This document shows, one piece after another, positions 10,532 through 22,242 of a stretch of 64,000 nucleotides of DNA. The stretch's first letter is position 1. Every line of letters begins with the position of its first letter. A program made the translations under genes and the position numbers. Origin of the DNA: Allomyces macrogynus ATCC 38327 (taxonomy: Eukaryota; Blastocladiomycota; Blastocladiomycetes; Blastocladiales; Blastocladiaceae); assembly GCA_000151295.1 (NCBI GenBank), contig GG745342.1, forward strand, positions 1,042,515-1,106,514. The letters run 5' to 3'. The notes below the pieces were generated by a model. That model made no database searches, was not told the origin of the DNA, and saw only the letters and a list, made by a program, of their open reading frames with translations.

Positions 10532-11448
10532 CTAGTCAAAATTGATGTCCTCAGGGCGCACTGGATGCTTGAGCGGAATGACCGATTCCTTGTTCACGTC
10601 TCGCGGCAGCGCTTTTCGCATATCTGGGGAAGCAGAGGGCAACGGTCAGGTCCACCGACGCGAAACTGGGCCCATGAAACAAGCGATCCAGCAAATCGAA
10701 CCTAAGGCGTCTTCAGAATCCTCGGGTCGCGTGCCGGAATAATACTCGAGCACGCGGCGATACGTCGTGTACCCGAGCTGCTCGTACATGCTGATGGCCA
10801 CGGCATTTGAAGCGCGCACAAACAGGTCGACAAAGTAGCCGTTGTAGCTGGAGAATGGCCAAGCGTCAGCGTCGGTCGCCACAGGGTGGAGAAGGTCGAA
10901 AACACGCACATCTTTTCGGAGACGTCTTCGAGCACCTGCATCAGCTGCTTGCCGAGGCCCAAGCGGCGGAACGCCGGGCCCACGGTCAGCGCCGTGACGT
11001 GGCCGTGCCATTCCTTGCCGCGGCCTTCGGCCTTGCCCATGACTTCAAAGAGCAGCGAGATCCGTCGATTTGAGTGCTCGACGCGCTGGAGCGTGCAGTG
11101 CAAGTAACGGACCGTATCCCATGGCCTGGCCAGACGCCGACTCGGCCACGGAAAAGTAGTCGGGCCACCGCGCGAGGTAAGTCAGATAAAACGAAATATT
11201 GTACTGTCGACATGCACGGAGAGTAAGTTGACGATGGTCGTCGAACCGTGCCGGTTTGTCGATCATTTTCGGTGTACGTTTTCCGTCAACGGGTCCAGGT
11301 TACTACGAGGCAGCGAACAGTCGAGCATGAGTCCAATTGACCCGCGCGGAATCATGGCGCTTCATTGATAATTTTCTGATCGAGCGGCAACGGACATGTT
11401 GTTGAGCGTGAACAGGTCGTCAGTCCTGAACCGACGCAAGGTCGTCAT
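10532..11448 (-). CDS. NAA20: NatB catalytic subunit, N-alpha-acetyltransferase 20
   Basis: Six exons (11448-11396, 11302-11278, 11203-11113, 11042-10910, 10847-10702, 10623-10532) give exactly 179 codons, the family length. NAA20 (Nat3) acetylates nascent chains starting Met-Asp/Glu/Asn/Gln on the ribosome, with NAA25. The sequence follows the family closely: MTTLRRFRTDDLFTLNN, INLDPLTEN, the GNAT acetyl-CoA loop RRLGLGKQLM after VTALTVGPAF, FVDLFVRASN, MYEQLGYTTYR and a C-terminal HPVRPEDINFD. Introns 1 and 3 use a GTCCGT donor. The gene is convergent with UTP18 and divergent from the p24 gene. Confidence 0.93.
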
Positions 11449-11938
11449 GGTTGCTGATCGTATGGCTGTTCAAATGGTCGGCTCGGCCGCAGGACAGTCG
11501 GGTCGCAATCAAATAGTTGCGGTAAGTCGCTTCCTTCCGATGGAATTCAATTTCTCGGTTTGGTGTTGAGCGCCAGACCGACACGGCGGCGATGAGAAGG
11601 GACTGCTCGCCACACCGCAATCTACCGCAGCATGCCGGAACATGACAGCCATGGCACGGCTCAACGTGGAAGTGTGGCCGAGCAGAAAGATTACGGCCAA
11701 GTGCGCATGCAACTGCTCTCGACGACCTCCATTCCTTGAGCGCCGCCTTCAACCCGCCTTGGACCACGCGCAACCGACGCGCGCGCGCTCGCTGCAACCT
11801 TTGCCACGGTCGCTGCCAACCCGCGGGCTGGATCCCGTGGCCCCGTGCCGACAGCTCCAGCACGAGACCAACCGACGGACTTGTCCTGTTTGCTGGACCT
11901 TTGCGCAGCCGTCCACGTTCCGCACCCGTGAACCGACC
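11449..11938. other. Divergent promoter region NAA20 / TMED10
   Basis: No recognised motif beyond promoter-sized spacing between two head-to-head genes. Confidence 0.5.
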
Positions 11939-12810
11939 ATGGCACTGCGATCGCGTTTCTCCTGGGCCGCTGCTGCGGCGCTGGCCGTCCTGGCCATTCT
12001 CGCGCTCGCCACATCGACGGCCTCTGCCGTCAAGTTTGAGCTGCCGGCGCTGCAACCCGGCACCGTTGACAAGAACCAACGGTGCCTGTCGATGTACATT
12101 GGCCGCAACGTCTTTGTGCGCGGCGAGTACGAGATTGGGCCCGGCGAGCACCAGCAAATCGACGTGCACGTGTCCGACGCCGGCATGCACCAGAACCAGT
12201 ACTACAAGCGGCAAAACGCGGCGACGGGCAAGGGCAAGTTTGCGTTTACGACCCAGGATCATGCTGAGGTGTCGGTGTGCTTTACCAACACGCTGACGGA
12301 CGGTACGCGAGTTTGGTTGCGTCTGCCCCTTGAAGGCGCGCGGAACGACTGACGCGCGATCAACCGCCACCAGGGTTCCAACCGTCACCAACGCTCACGC
12401 GCAACATTGCCCTGACGCTCGACACGGGCGCCGAGGCCGTTGCCGATGACGCGTTCGACGACAAGACCAACCACCTTTTGCCCGTCGAGATTGAAATGCG
12501 CCGGCTTGAGTCGGTCATGGAGGAGATTGTCGACGAAATGGAGTACCTCAAGGCGCGCGAGGCACGCATGCGCGACACAAACGGTACGTTGCGCGCGCAC
12601 GACTTCCGAGTAGCAGAACGGGTAGTGGTGCGACTGAACGGAACTGACCTCGCGCACTCGGCATGGCTCCATGTTGTCCGCCACCGAGCAGAATCGACCA
12701 ACTCGCGCGTCATGTGGTTCTCGTTCATTTCGATTGCGACGCTCTTGGCCGTGGGCGCATGGCAAATCTTCTACCTGCGCAAGTTTTTCCAGGCCAAGAA
12801 GCTCATCTAG
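11939..12810 (+). CDS. TMED10: p24 family cargo receptor, delta class (TMED10/Erv25)
   Basis: Three exons (11939-12302, 12374-12583, 12692-12810) give 230 codons. p24-delta proteins cycle between ER and Golgi in COPII and COPI vesicles and help sort GPI-anchored and other cargo. In order: signal peptide (about 5-28), GOLD domain starting KFELPALQPG with the conserved Cys pair (QRCLSMYI and VSVCFTN), a heptad coiled coil including MEEIVDEMEYLKAREARMRDTN, a transmembrane segment (SFISIATLLAVGAWQIFYL), and the cytosolic tail LRKFFQAKKLI. The tail carries the FF motif for COPII and a KKxx end for COPI. DTNESTN before the membrane is the delta-class signature. Confidence 0.92.
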
Positions 12811-13323
12811 CGCATGCGCATGCGGCATTGATCACGCAGCGCAGCCGCGGCTCCTCGTTTTGGGTCTTGGTGGAGGAGAGTGCGCGCGCGTGCGTTGTTG
12901 TAGATTGTACGGCTGCTGCTGAATCGACCACCGTTTTCTCCGGTTTGTCCTGATGGCGCTGGCGCTGCTCCCTTTGCGCCAACTTGCACCGTCCTCTTGG
13001 TGAGGAGCGAGACAGCGCGACGGTTCCCGCGTACGTTTGATCACGTCCATCCCGTAGCAGCATGCTTGGATCTAGGGGAAGCGCGTTGCCGGCCTGCAAA
13101 AGAGTGTCGCGCGGTTCAAGGCGACAAAACGAAGAGAAGGGAGCGCACGACGGTTGTCGCAAAACCAGCATTGTGGGCTGGAGGAGTGAGCTGACAATCT
13201 GACCAGAAGCAAAATGAGCACTCGAGAGGAACAGCAACACAGGCTTCAAAATGGTTTGGATGAAATCTGTATTACAGAACCACGAAGGAATCCACCCTCA
13301 ACCAATGCCAACCAAAATGGAAT
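12811..13323. other. Convergent 3' region
   Basis: Lies between the p24 and eS27 genes. Nothing beyond short shadow frames was recognised. Confidence 0.5.
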
Positions 13324-14136
13324 TTAGTTAGCCTTGGCGCGGTACGACGAGCCCTCGGTCAGGCGAGCCTTACCACCGGTCGGGGTGGCCAGGACAGTCT
13401 GGCACGACTGGCACAGGACGACCGTCTGCGCGTGCGAGAAGACCGTGTTGATGGCCGCGCAGCCCGAGCCTAGAAATCGAAGAAACGACCGAAATCAGCT
13501 CATCTCGTCCATTTTCGGCCATGACACAGTGGCGACTGGAAAACGCACCGCCGCAACGAACGTCCATAAAGTACGAGTTCGGGGCCTGCACAAGGCGCTT
13601 GAGCTTGTGCTTGCGCTTCTGCGACTCGAGCGAGGGGTTCAGGAGATCGACAGCCAGCTGGGGACAGCAACGACCAAAATGACCCCGAACGAGCGCATTA
13701 TCGCCGTTTTTCAGCGAACGAGTACGAGTGTAGGAACGGGTTTTCGGCCAAGTTGCAGGGCCGTAGGGACGAGATAGTGGGGTCGCAGTAGGGGTGGACG
13801 TGAGTATCCATCCGTTGGTGGGGTGACCGAACCGGCCTAGCACGGCCGCCCAGAACAGCCATTAACCGATCCCCGCCGCAGTTGCCGCCGCCGTCGTGGA
13901 GTTTCGCTTGCGCCGTCGTAACGGCGTGCCGCTCCGAGCCAAAATGGCGAGCGAGCAGGGTGGGTTCCGAGGAGCAAAGTTTCAGCCGCTCGAGCAGAGC
14001 GTTCGGTTGCCGCTGCGTGGTTTCGTGGCGATGACGGCGGCAGCGAGCGACGGCGTTCGTGAATCGGTCATAGCGGTAGTGCTGGGCGAGCGCGGTGCAT
14101 TCGGCGGTGTTGCAGCGGGTGGTTACGGACCACCAT
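13324..14136 (-). CDS. RPS27: 40S ribosomal protein eS27
   Basis: Three exons (14136-14131, 13657-13549, 13469-13324) give 86 codons. The protein is a zinc-ribbon component of the small ribosomal subunit. Exon 1 codes only Met-Val and is followed by a GTCCGT donor and a roughly 470-bp intron. Exon 2 reads [19 protein letters not shown] and [15 protein letters not shown]. Exon 3 reads [20 protein letters not shown] and [16 protein letters not shown]. The first knuckle is CGGSGC rather than the usual CPGC, two residues longer, matching the two extra residues over the common length of 84. Assignment of the two-codon first exon is the best available solution and rests on phase, the donor and the family start MVLA. 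Confidence 0.85.
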
Positions 14137-14844
14137 GTTGATATGTCCTTAGGCGAGAGGGGGATTGCGCCAGGAAGCGGTTGGCCGGATTCGACACAGT
14201 GTGTGCAGGGGTGTGCGGTGGGCCGAGATTCGGTGACAAATGCCACATCCATCGGGAGTTTGCTCAATGGAACACGTGTGGTCTCCACCGCACTTTCACT
14301 TGGACCTCTCAACGGCAAACCGCCTTTGGCCGCGGACTTCATCACCAGCAGGGCCTCGTCCGCGACGACAACGGCCTTGGCCCCATAATCACCACAACCA
14401 CGCCCTTGGACCCCGCGCGCGCGCAGCAAGTACCTGCAACCTGCTGCGATCCTCGCGCGCTTCTTCCGGCCCTTGCGCCGTGTGATCCGAGTGACGGTGG
14501 CCCGGTCGAGCACGAATCGCCACGCCTGACGAGTGCGTGCCGCAATCAGTCCTGTCTGGCCGCCGACACGCACCGGCCCAGGTTGAGATTGTGGTTGATT
14601 TCGCGAGCACCTGCGACCGGTGGATTTGGGGGTGCTGGACTTGGTCGACCTGTACTGGACTTGCCCGCCACCAGCAACGATTCTTGGCTCTCTCAAGTCC
14701 AGTCGGCACGACGCGCACACGCAAGCACGCTCTTCTCTGGCACCCGGCCGTCCCCCTGCTCCGACCACGGCTCTCTGATCTCACTCTTATCGCGACCTCT
14801 GCGCGCTCTTCGACACTCCGCACATCCGTGCGGCCCCGCTCGCC
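14137..14844. other. Divergent promoter region RPS27 / CSC1
   Basis: Intergenic DNA between two head-to-head genes. No TATA box or repeat was recognised. Confidence 0.5.
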
Positions 14845-17800
14845 ATGGCGACCCTGGATCAGGCCAAAAATTACGGCACGAGTCTGACCGGTGTTGGCCT
14901 GCAAATCGTCCTAACGACGACCATCACTGTGCTCTGTGTCGGCGGGTTTGCCTACTTTCGCCGCTCGCCAACGTTTCGTCATCTCTACGAGGGCAGATGC
15001 ATCGCCAGCGAGTATGTTGGCCCGTTTGTTCTGGCTCCTCGTCGCTCCTGGCGCAGCTAACCCGCGTGGTGCTCGTTTACCCGATTTCCCAGCTCGACGG
15101 AACCGCCACCGCCACCCGGGCTATGGGCCCTCTTTCGCCGCGTAATAGCCACGAGCGAAGAGGAAATTATTGAGCGGCTCGGGCTCGATGCGACCGTGTT
15201 CTTGCGGTTCAACCGCATGTGCATGCAAATCTGCCTCATTCTCTGCTTTACCGTCGCCATTACGCTCGTGCCGATCCACGCGTCGTTTACGCGCGCCGAT
15301 AACGCTGCGCACGCGGCCCCTGCCGGCTCGTCTGCGGCACACCTCGTCGACGCGACGCTGCCACCGACAGAATCGCCGACGTGGTCACCGCCAACCTTGC
15401 CTACGTGGGCAGCGGAATGGCTCGTCGACCCGCCCACGCTTCGCCCGCGTGCGGCCGCGATCGACCTCAATACCACGGCCACGCCGCAGCTCGCCAACAC
15501 GACCGACGCGGACGGCAAGATCCCGCTGTCGCTGATTGGCGCGCTCGACACATACTCAATGCTGAACGTGCCGCCCGGCAGTTCCGTCTTCTACTTCCAC
15601 GCGCTCTTCACTTATCTCGTCTCCGGAATGATCATGCTGCTGCTCTACCACAACTACCTGTGGTTTACCGAGCGGCTGCACCAGGCGATCGTGCTCGAAG
15701 TCGCGCAGGACGCGGTGCACGTGCGGTCGGTCCTGATCAAGGGCATCCCCGAGGACTTGCAGTCTGAGGATCGGCTGCGCGCCTACTTCCAACACCTGCG
15801 GCTCGGCGAGATTGAAACGGTTGTGTTTTGCCGGCAGTTTGGGAAACTCGAGCACCGCATCGACAAGCGTAATGCCTACCTGCACGCCCTCGAGATTGCG
15901 CACATGAAGCTCGCCAAGAATTACTGCGACGGCGAACTGTCGTCGTGGTTTGGGACGCCGCTGATTCGTTCGGCACGGCTCACGTTGTGCAAATGGTTCC
16001 CGTCGCTCGCGCGCAGTAAAGACGTGCCCGACCGACCACGGCAGCGGCCGGGGAAACTCATGCGCCAGATGACGCTGTTTCGCAGTGCCAGAACCACGCC
16101 GGACGACGGTGATTCGACCGACTCGGACGGCGACGACGATTTTCCGACGGCGGGGCGGCAGACGTTGGCAAGTGCTGGGACGACGGGACGTGCTGCGAGC
16201 GCGGCGTTGGACTCGGAAGCGCGCGTTGCGTCGCGCCGGCCCAGCGCACCCGATATTACGATCGAGCTCACGCGGCTGTCGAGCGGGTCGTCGGTCGCCA
16301 TGCCCGGGTCCGTGCCGCACTACCTGTCGACGCTCTTTGGGCCGTCGGCGGGCACGACCGCCAACAATTCGGCGAGTATCGGTGTCGTGAGCCCGGGTCC
16401 TCTCAGTGGCAGCGGCGAAATAAGCCGTGAGTCGGGAATTGCCACGCTCGCGCAGTCGCGGCAACCGTCGCTCTTCAGTTTCACGAACTTGTCGTTCCAC
16501 GGCATCGAACCACCCGGCCCGCCGCCGCCCAAGGACGTCAAGGACCTGACGTGGGATTTCTTGCTGCATCCGGCGAACCGTGAGCTGCTGCACAAGTACC
16601 AGCCGCGGCACCTGTCGCAGCTCGACCACTACGTCTACACGATCGACTACAGTCTGCAAAAACTGCTCAAGCACGACGCGAAAGTGCGCGTCTACCGCGA
16701 TTTCGGGCACGTGCAGGACAAGTTCAAGGTCACGTCGACGGCGTTTGTCACGTTCAACAGTCCCGTCGATGCCGCGATTTGCGCGCAGACCTATATCATG
16801 CAGGCACCAGGCACGCGCATCAAAATGGCACCAGAACCGCGCGACATTATCTGGTCGTCGTTTGCCCTGTCGGACTCGTCAAGACGGTGGATTGTGCGGC
16901 TCGTCATCAACATTGTGATTGGGTTCACGACGTTCATCTGGATCATTCCGATTTCGCTCGTCGTCGCGCTCGCCAACTTTGACCAGATCGTGCAGGTCGT
17001 CAAGTTTTTGCGGCCGATTGCCGAGAGCAGTCTCTGGATGAAGTCGTTTATCTCGTCAGTGCTGCCCACGTTCACGGCGACCGTGTTCAACATCATCTTG
17101 CCGTACCTGTTCATGGGCCTGCTGGCGATGCAGGGGTACTATGCCAAGAGCGACTTTAACGACCGGCTCACGCGCGCCTACTTTCACTTTCTGCTGTTCA
17201 ACATTCTCCTCACGTACCGCATCTTTGTCTTGCTGCTGCCGCAGCGATCTGTGTGTTGGAACGAGTGGACTGATCTTCTCACACCGGCGTCGTAGGTTTA
17301 CGATCGGGCAAACGCTCATCTCGACGCTGCTCAACTTGTTCTTCTTCTTGCCGCTCGAGATTCCGGGCCTCACCATGTCGAACGACGCATCGGCCACCCT
17401 GTCGAACGTGGTCCTGCTCGTCGCCAAGGCCATTCCAAAAGGCGCGAACTTTTACATTGGCTACGCGATCTTCCAGGCCAATTTGCACGGGTGCGAGTTG
17501 CTGCAAATCAACTGGGGTCTGTTTGTCGCCTGGTACCAAACGAGCCGATGGGTAGCCAAGACGCCGCGCGACCTCCAACGCGCGCGGCAGCCGTGGATGT
17601 TCCAGTACTTTTACTACTGGTGCTCGTCGGCGCTGATTCTCGTGATCGCCATTGTCTACTCGGTCATTCACCCGCTAATCCTGCCGGCAGCGCTGCTCTA
17701 CTTTGCGCTCGGCTACGTCGTCTACAAGCACCAGCTTCTGTTCTGCTCGGTGCCGCAGTACGAGACGCGCGGGCGCATCTGGCACGACGTGTGCACGTGG

Positions 17801-19141
17801 GTCCTCTACGGCGTCTTCCTGTTCCAGATTTGTATGGCGGGGCTGCTCGCGACCAACCAGATTTACGTCGGCGCCGCGCTCATGTTCCCGCTGTTTGGCG
17901 TCACGCTCTGGTTCCGGTTCTATATCTCGCACTACGTCAAGCCGCGCGCGATGCACGCGCCCGTCGAAGTCCTGCAGCGGCAAGTGCTCCTCGACGAGGC
18001 TCACGAACTTGCGGCGGACCAGTCGACCGAGCAATGCGGTGCCGGTGGTGGTGGTGGGGCAGTGAGTAACGCGGCGGGCAGTAGCCCTGAGGCCGGCGCG
18101 CGCCCGCGGCTCGGCAATATCGGGCACATGCTCTCGGCACCCGCCATCACGTCGCCGTTCCGCACGCGCACGACCGGGTCGGTCGACTTGGGTCCGGCGC
18201 TCGCCAAGGCGACGTCGCCCGCGCTCGTCAACGAGGACGAGAGTGTCGGGATTGGCAAGATCGCGCTCGACATGGCGTCAACGCACAGCCAGGCGTCGCA
18301 GACGCGCCCGCGCGTACGCAACCGCCGGTCGCAGCTGTTCGCGTCGGCCATGACGGGCAGTGTGTCGCGCACGTCTGCGACCGACGACGGGAGCGAGTCC
18401 GACGTGAGCGTGGCCGCATCCACGTCGGTCGAGTCGAATGCGAGCCAACGCGCTGCGTTCAACGAAGTGCGTGACGCGAACCCGCAGACTTACTACCCGC
18501 CGAGTCTCTGGACGCCGTTACCGTCGGCCATGTGGTTACCGGCCAACCCCGTGCATCCCGGCCGGTTCGACTTGACGCAGTGCCACCACTACGACCGGTA
18601 CGCGGTCTCGAACGACGCGCCGGCGTTTGCGCCACGGGATCGCGACGTGCGTAAGGATTTTACCGTCGACGACTTGACCGTGCGCCCGTCGGAGAACCGC
18701 AACGCCCTCATGCAGCGGCGGTCGGCGTCGATCCCAGTCTCGCCGAGCTTGATGGCGCCCATTCCGCCGGTACCCGTCCTGGTCCCACCGCCGACGGCAT
18801 CGTCGTCGTCGGCGTCGGCCTACCCGCACAATTTCACGGCGTCGATGCAGCAGGTGGCTGCGTCGATCTCGGCGTCGTCATTCCCGGAGACGGCCGATGC
18901 CGATGCTGATGTCTCGGCCGCGAGTCTGCGCCCGCCGCCGCTGCAGCCGCGAGGCACGCCAAGGCCGCTCGCGATCGTGCCAGACTCGGCCATGTCGCCG
19001 GTGGTCTTGTACGCGGACCCGGACTCGGTCGATGAGGGGTCGGAGGCGACAACGACGGCGTCGGCGGCGGGTGGTGACCGCGTTCGCACGGGCACGGCGC
19101 CGCTGCCGAGTCCACTGGGGAAGAACATTGAGTGGGATTGA
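14845..19141 (+). CDS. CSC1/OSCA/TMEM63-type cation channel
   Basis: Three exons (14845-15011, 15093-17213, 17296-19141) join to about 1377 codons. Members are plasma- or organelle-membrane channels opened by osmotic or mechanical stress. In order: first membrane segment GLQIVLTTTITVLCVGGF; the conserved linker STEEPPP-like DSTEPPPPPGLWALF and TSEEEIIERLGLD; two further segments before 15670; the large cytosolic domain (about residues 190-600) with an unusually long low-complexity loop at 16020-16500; then the seven-helix core, including FTIGQTLISTLLNLFFFLPLEIPG and ALLATN-type helices up to about 17940. The last 400 residues are a disordered Ser/Pro/Ala tail, longer than in most relatives. 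Intron 2 interrupts the core between LLFNILLT and the next helix. Confidence 0.9.
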
Positions 19142-19661
19142 GGGTGACGAAGTAGTGCTCTTGTTGATGTTGCTTTCTTTCGGTTGCGATTTTTGTTGTA
19201 TACCACCGCGTTCCGCGCACCCTCGTTTCGTTTCTGTTTTGCCGTACAACCACGATATATACACGCGCGGGACCCAGTTTTGAGCTGGCGTGGTGATGAT
19301 CATGATTCAGAAAGGTCGGGAATAGTTGACGTGTACTGGTCACGTCTACACGCATGTAAATGGAGGCTGGCCGCAGTTCTGGAGACCGCGCGAATGGTCG
19401 GCGTCGACGAGGGCGCATAGCCAGCGACCAGTTCGAGTGCGCAAGGAACGCGCTTCCAGCCGCGCGTGGAAGGAGCTAGTTACAGGGCTGAAATCTCCAA
19501 GAAAAACGCGAGTATCCAAAAGCATGCACTCCCCCCGCAACAATAATCTACTGGACTCAGAAGAATCCACAACACACGCCAACCAAAACCAAAAAGTGAA
19601 AAATAATGATCGAGACAACATGACAGAAGCGAGAAAAAGAACAATTCAATGAAACATCTGG
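19142..19661. other. Convergent 3' region
   Basis: AT-richer than its flanks. It contains presumed 3' UTRs of the channel and forkhead genes, and no recognised element. Confidence 0.5.
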
Positions 19662-22242
19662 CTACTGATGCGCGCCTCCATGACCTGGCGCCGAAGCAGG
19701 CGCTGATACCGCCGGGACATGTGCAGGCACTGCGGACATGGGTGCCGTCACGGCCACTGCGCCGTGGCCCATATACGACGCGTGCGGAATCAAATGCGCG
19801 TGCGGGTGCGGTTGCGGGTGCGGCGGTGGCGGCTGCGCATGGTGGTGTGTGTGCGGATGCATATGCACAGGCGCATGGTACGCGTGCTGCGGCGCCGGTT
19901 GCTGATATGCTGGTTGCGCGGCGTGGTACGCGGGCTGCTGCGACAGCGCGGCGACGTGGTGGTGTTCCTGTTGCTGCTGCTGCTGGCCATACTGCTGGTG
20001 CGCCGGGGCTTGATAGCTCGTGGCAGCAGCATATACGGGCGCCGCGCCAGTCGATCGCGCATGCGTTGCGGCCGAGCCAGTCGCTGTCGCATGCGCGGTT
20101 GATGGATAATACTGCACAGCGGGCCCTTGCGCCGGTTGCGACGGAGCGAGAGCAGTACCCGTGTGTAAATGGCCCGACTGCGCGGGCCGAGCCGCGTGCT
20201 GATGATTCGGCGTATAATGTGCGATCAGCGCGCCATACCGCTGCGAGTTGGCCGGATCGGATTGCACAAGTGCCGATGCTGCGTACTGGCGCTGCTGCTG
20301 CATCAAAGCGTGCGGCTGCTGGGACTGCGGCTGCTGCTGCTGCTGATGGGACGGCTGGTGTTGTATCGGCTGGTGCTGCATCGTCTGGTGCTGCACCGAC
20401 GGCTGGTGTTGCACCGGCTGATGCTGCGGCGCCTGGTACTGCGACAGCGATTGCGGCAGCGCGTGCGGCGACTGCTGCTGCGGCAAGGGGATGGCGTGTC
20501 CGTGGTGCTGCGACGCGTGCGTGCCGCCGGTGCCGTGCGCGTATGCTCCCGTCGGCGGGAGCGCGAAAGACAGGGCCTGTTGCGGTCCGGCATGTTGTCC
20601 CAATCCCGCCGCAACTTGTCCACCCAAGTTGCCTGCGGCGATGGGCCGCGTAGTCGATACAGCCGATGGCGGCGGTGCCGTCGCGACCGTCTCGAGCAAC
20701 CGAGAGAAATCCGCGTGTGTCCACCCGGGCTCAACGCCCAGCACGTTCGCGACCGCGGGCGATGCCGGCTGGCTTCCCGGCGCGACAGATCCCGTGTCAG
20801 ACCGGGTCGCGGGTACCATGTATGGCAAGAATGGCATGCCACCAGCGGTTGCCGACGTGCCTAAAGAATTGGCCGACGCCGGGCTCGGGTAAGCGACCGC
20901 CGCGGCCGCCGCCGCAGCAACAGCGGCCACGTCGGTCGCGACGCGCGTCACGCCCTTGCTGCTCTTGCGCGCGCGCGAGCGGCGCGAATCGTCCCACCCG
21001 GACCGCCGTTGCGAGGGGCGGTCGAGCAGAGGCGGGCCATTGACCGCGTCGAGCGTCCAGTAGCAGCCCTTGCCGAGATGGTGGATCGTCTTGTCGAGCC
21101 GGACAAATCCTTTGTTCACCGACAAGGTGTGGCGGACCGTGTTCTGTATACGGAATCGTGCGCGCGCGGGGAGTCGATCAGTGTCAGTGCGGTCACAAGC
21201 AAGCAAGCATCGCAACCACGCAGCGCACAACACAAATCCAGCACAACAACGCGACAACGCAGCACCAGCAACACATCGCAATACTGCAGCACAACGGCGC
21301 GACACGCTGCAATTTCAACACCGAATAACGCCACCGTACCTTCCAGTTGGTCGTGCACGTGCGGTAGTACGGATACGTTTCCACCATCCACGCGTAAATT
21401 TCAGCGAGCGTCGCTCGTTTGGCCGGCGTCGACACTATCGCGTGCGCGATCACCGTGGCGAGCGGGTACGGCGGCCGCTCGGTCGACTCGCTCGGCTGTG
21501 CCGGTTTCGGCGCCAAGGACACGGCGCTGCTGCTGCCGGGCACGTCCACCGGAAACAAGGGCATTGGCACGTCCGGTTGGTCGCCAAACGAGGCCGTTGC
21601 GTCGACGGGTGCCGCTGCGAGGACGTGCGACGGTGGTGGTGGCGGAGGTGGCGGAAGCGGCGCGAGATAGGTGCTCGTCGCCAGCGACGCGGCGTTGGGG
21701 AGCGGCGGCAGAGGGTAAGCGGTGGACGTGCTCGAACTGGCGTCGAACGAGGGCATCAGCACGACGGGCGAGACGACCGCGGCGGTTGCAGAGGGCGTCG
21801 CGGCACTGGTCGTCGCAGCAGCAGCAGCAGCAGCTAATGCTGCGTCCAGAGACTGCGGTTCGTCGCCAGCGCTCGGCGTCGACGGCGACATGGGGCCGAG
21901 CATCGTCTGGATCGCCGAGAGAACTGGTCGTGCTGAGCTCGCGTTACATGTCGACGTTGCCATTGCCGGGCTCGGATCAATAGAATGGAGCAAGACCGAC
22001 AGCGGCTGCGACTGGACGTGCCACGTGGCGGCCGCCGGCGTCGGCGTGTGATCCGACCCGCTTCCGTGGTTATCGGACCGAGCACTAGCACCAGGACCAG
22101 GGCCAGCACTGGCGCCAGCCATTTCGAGCAGGGCCGACGCGGCGGCCGTAGGCAATCGTGACATGGCCTGGTCGAGTCCCGCATGACCGTTGGCCGATGC
22201 GCCCGAGCGCGGGTCGGTGTGGTCGTCGCTTCGGTTGGTCAT
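19662..22242 (-). CDS. Forkhead transcription factor
   Basis: Two exons (22242-21340, 21143-19662) give 794 codons. The forkhead winged helix is split by the intron: exon 1 ends RPPYPLATVIAHAIVST, then LAEIYAWMVETYPYYR and NWK; exon 2 starts NTVRHTLSVNKGFVRLDK and continues GKGCYWTLD. The order is standard for helix 1, helix 2, recognition helix 3 and wing. A basic RRSRARKSSK stretch follows and could serve as a nuclear localisation signal. The N-terminal 270 residues are Ala/Ser/Pro-rich. The C-terminal 380 are Gln/His-rich with CAG-type repeats, probably an activation region. No FHA domain was seen. The start at MTNRSDDHTD was chosen as the last in-frame ATG before coding bias begins; upstream 5' exons are possible. 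Confidence 0.88.

Noticed and set aside
13698..14768. Minus-strand open frame of over 350 codons
   Set aside because: It covers the eS27 first intron and promoter. It is Arg-rich with no family features and lacks the splice logic that explains eS27.
15556..16710. Minus-strand frame opposite the channel gene
   Set aside because: Antisense of the conserved cytosolic domain; Arg/His-rich shadow.
20303..20842. Arg/Ser-rich frame inside the forkhead gene
   Set aside because: Shifted reading of CAG-type repeats; the Gln-rich frame continues the forkhead protein.
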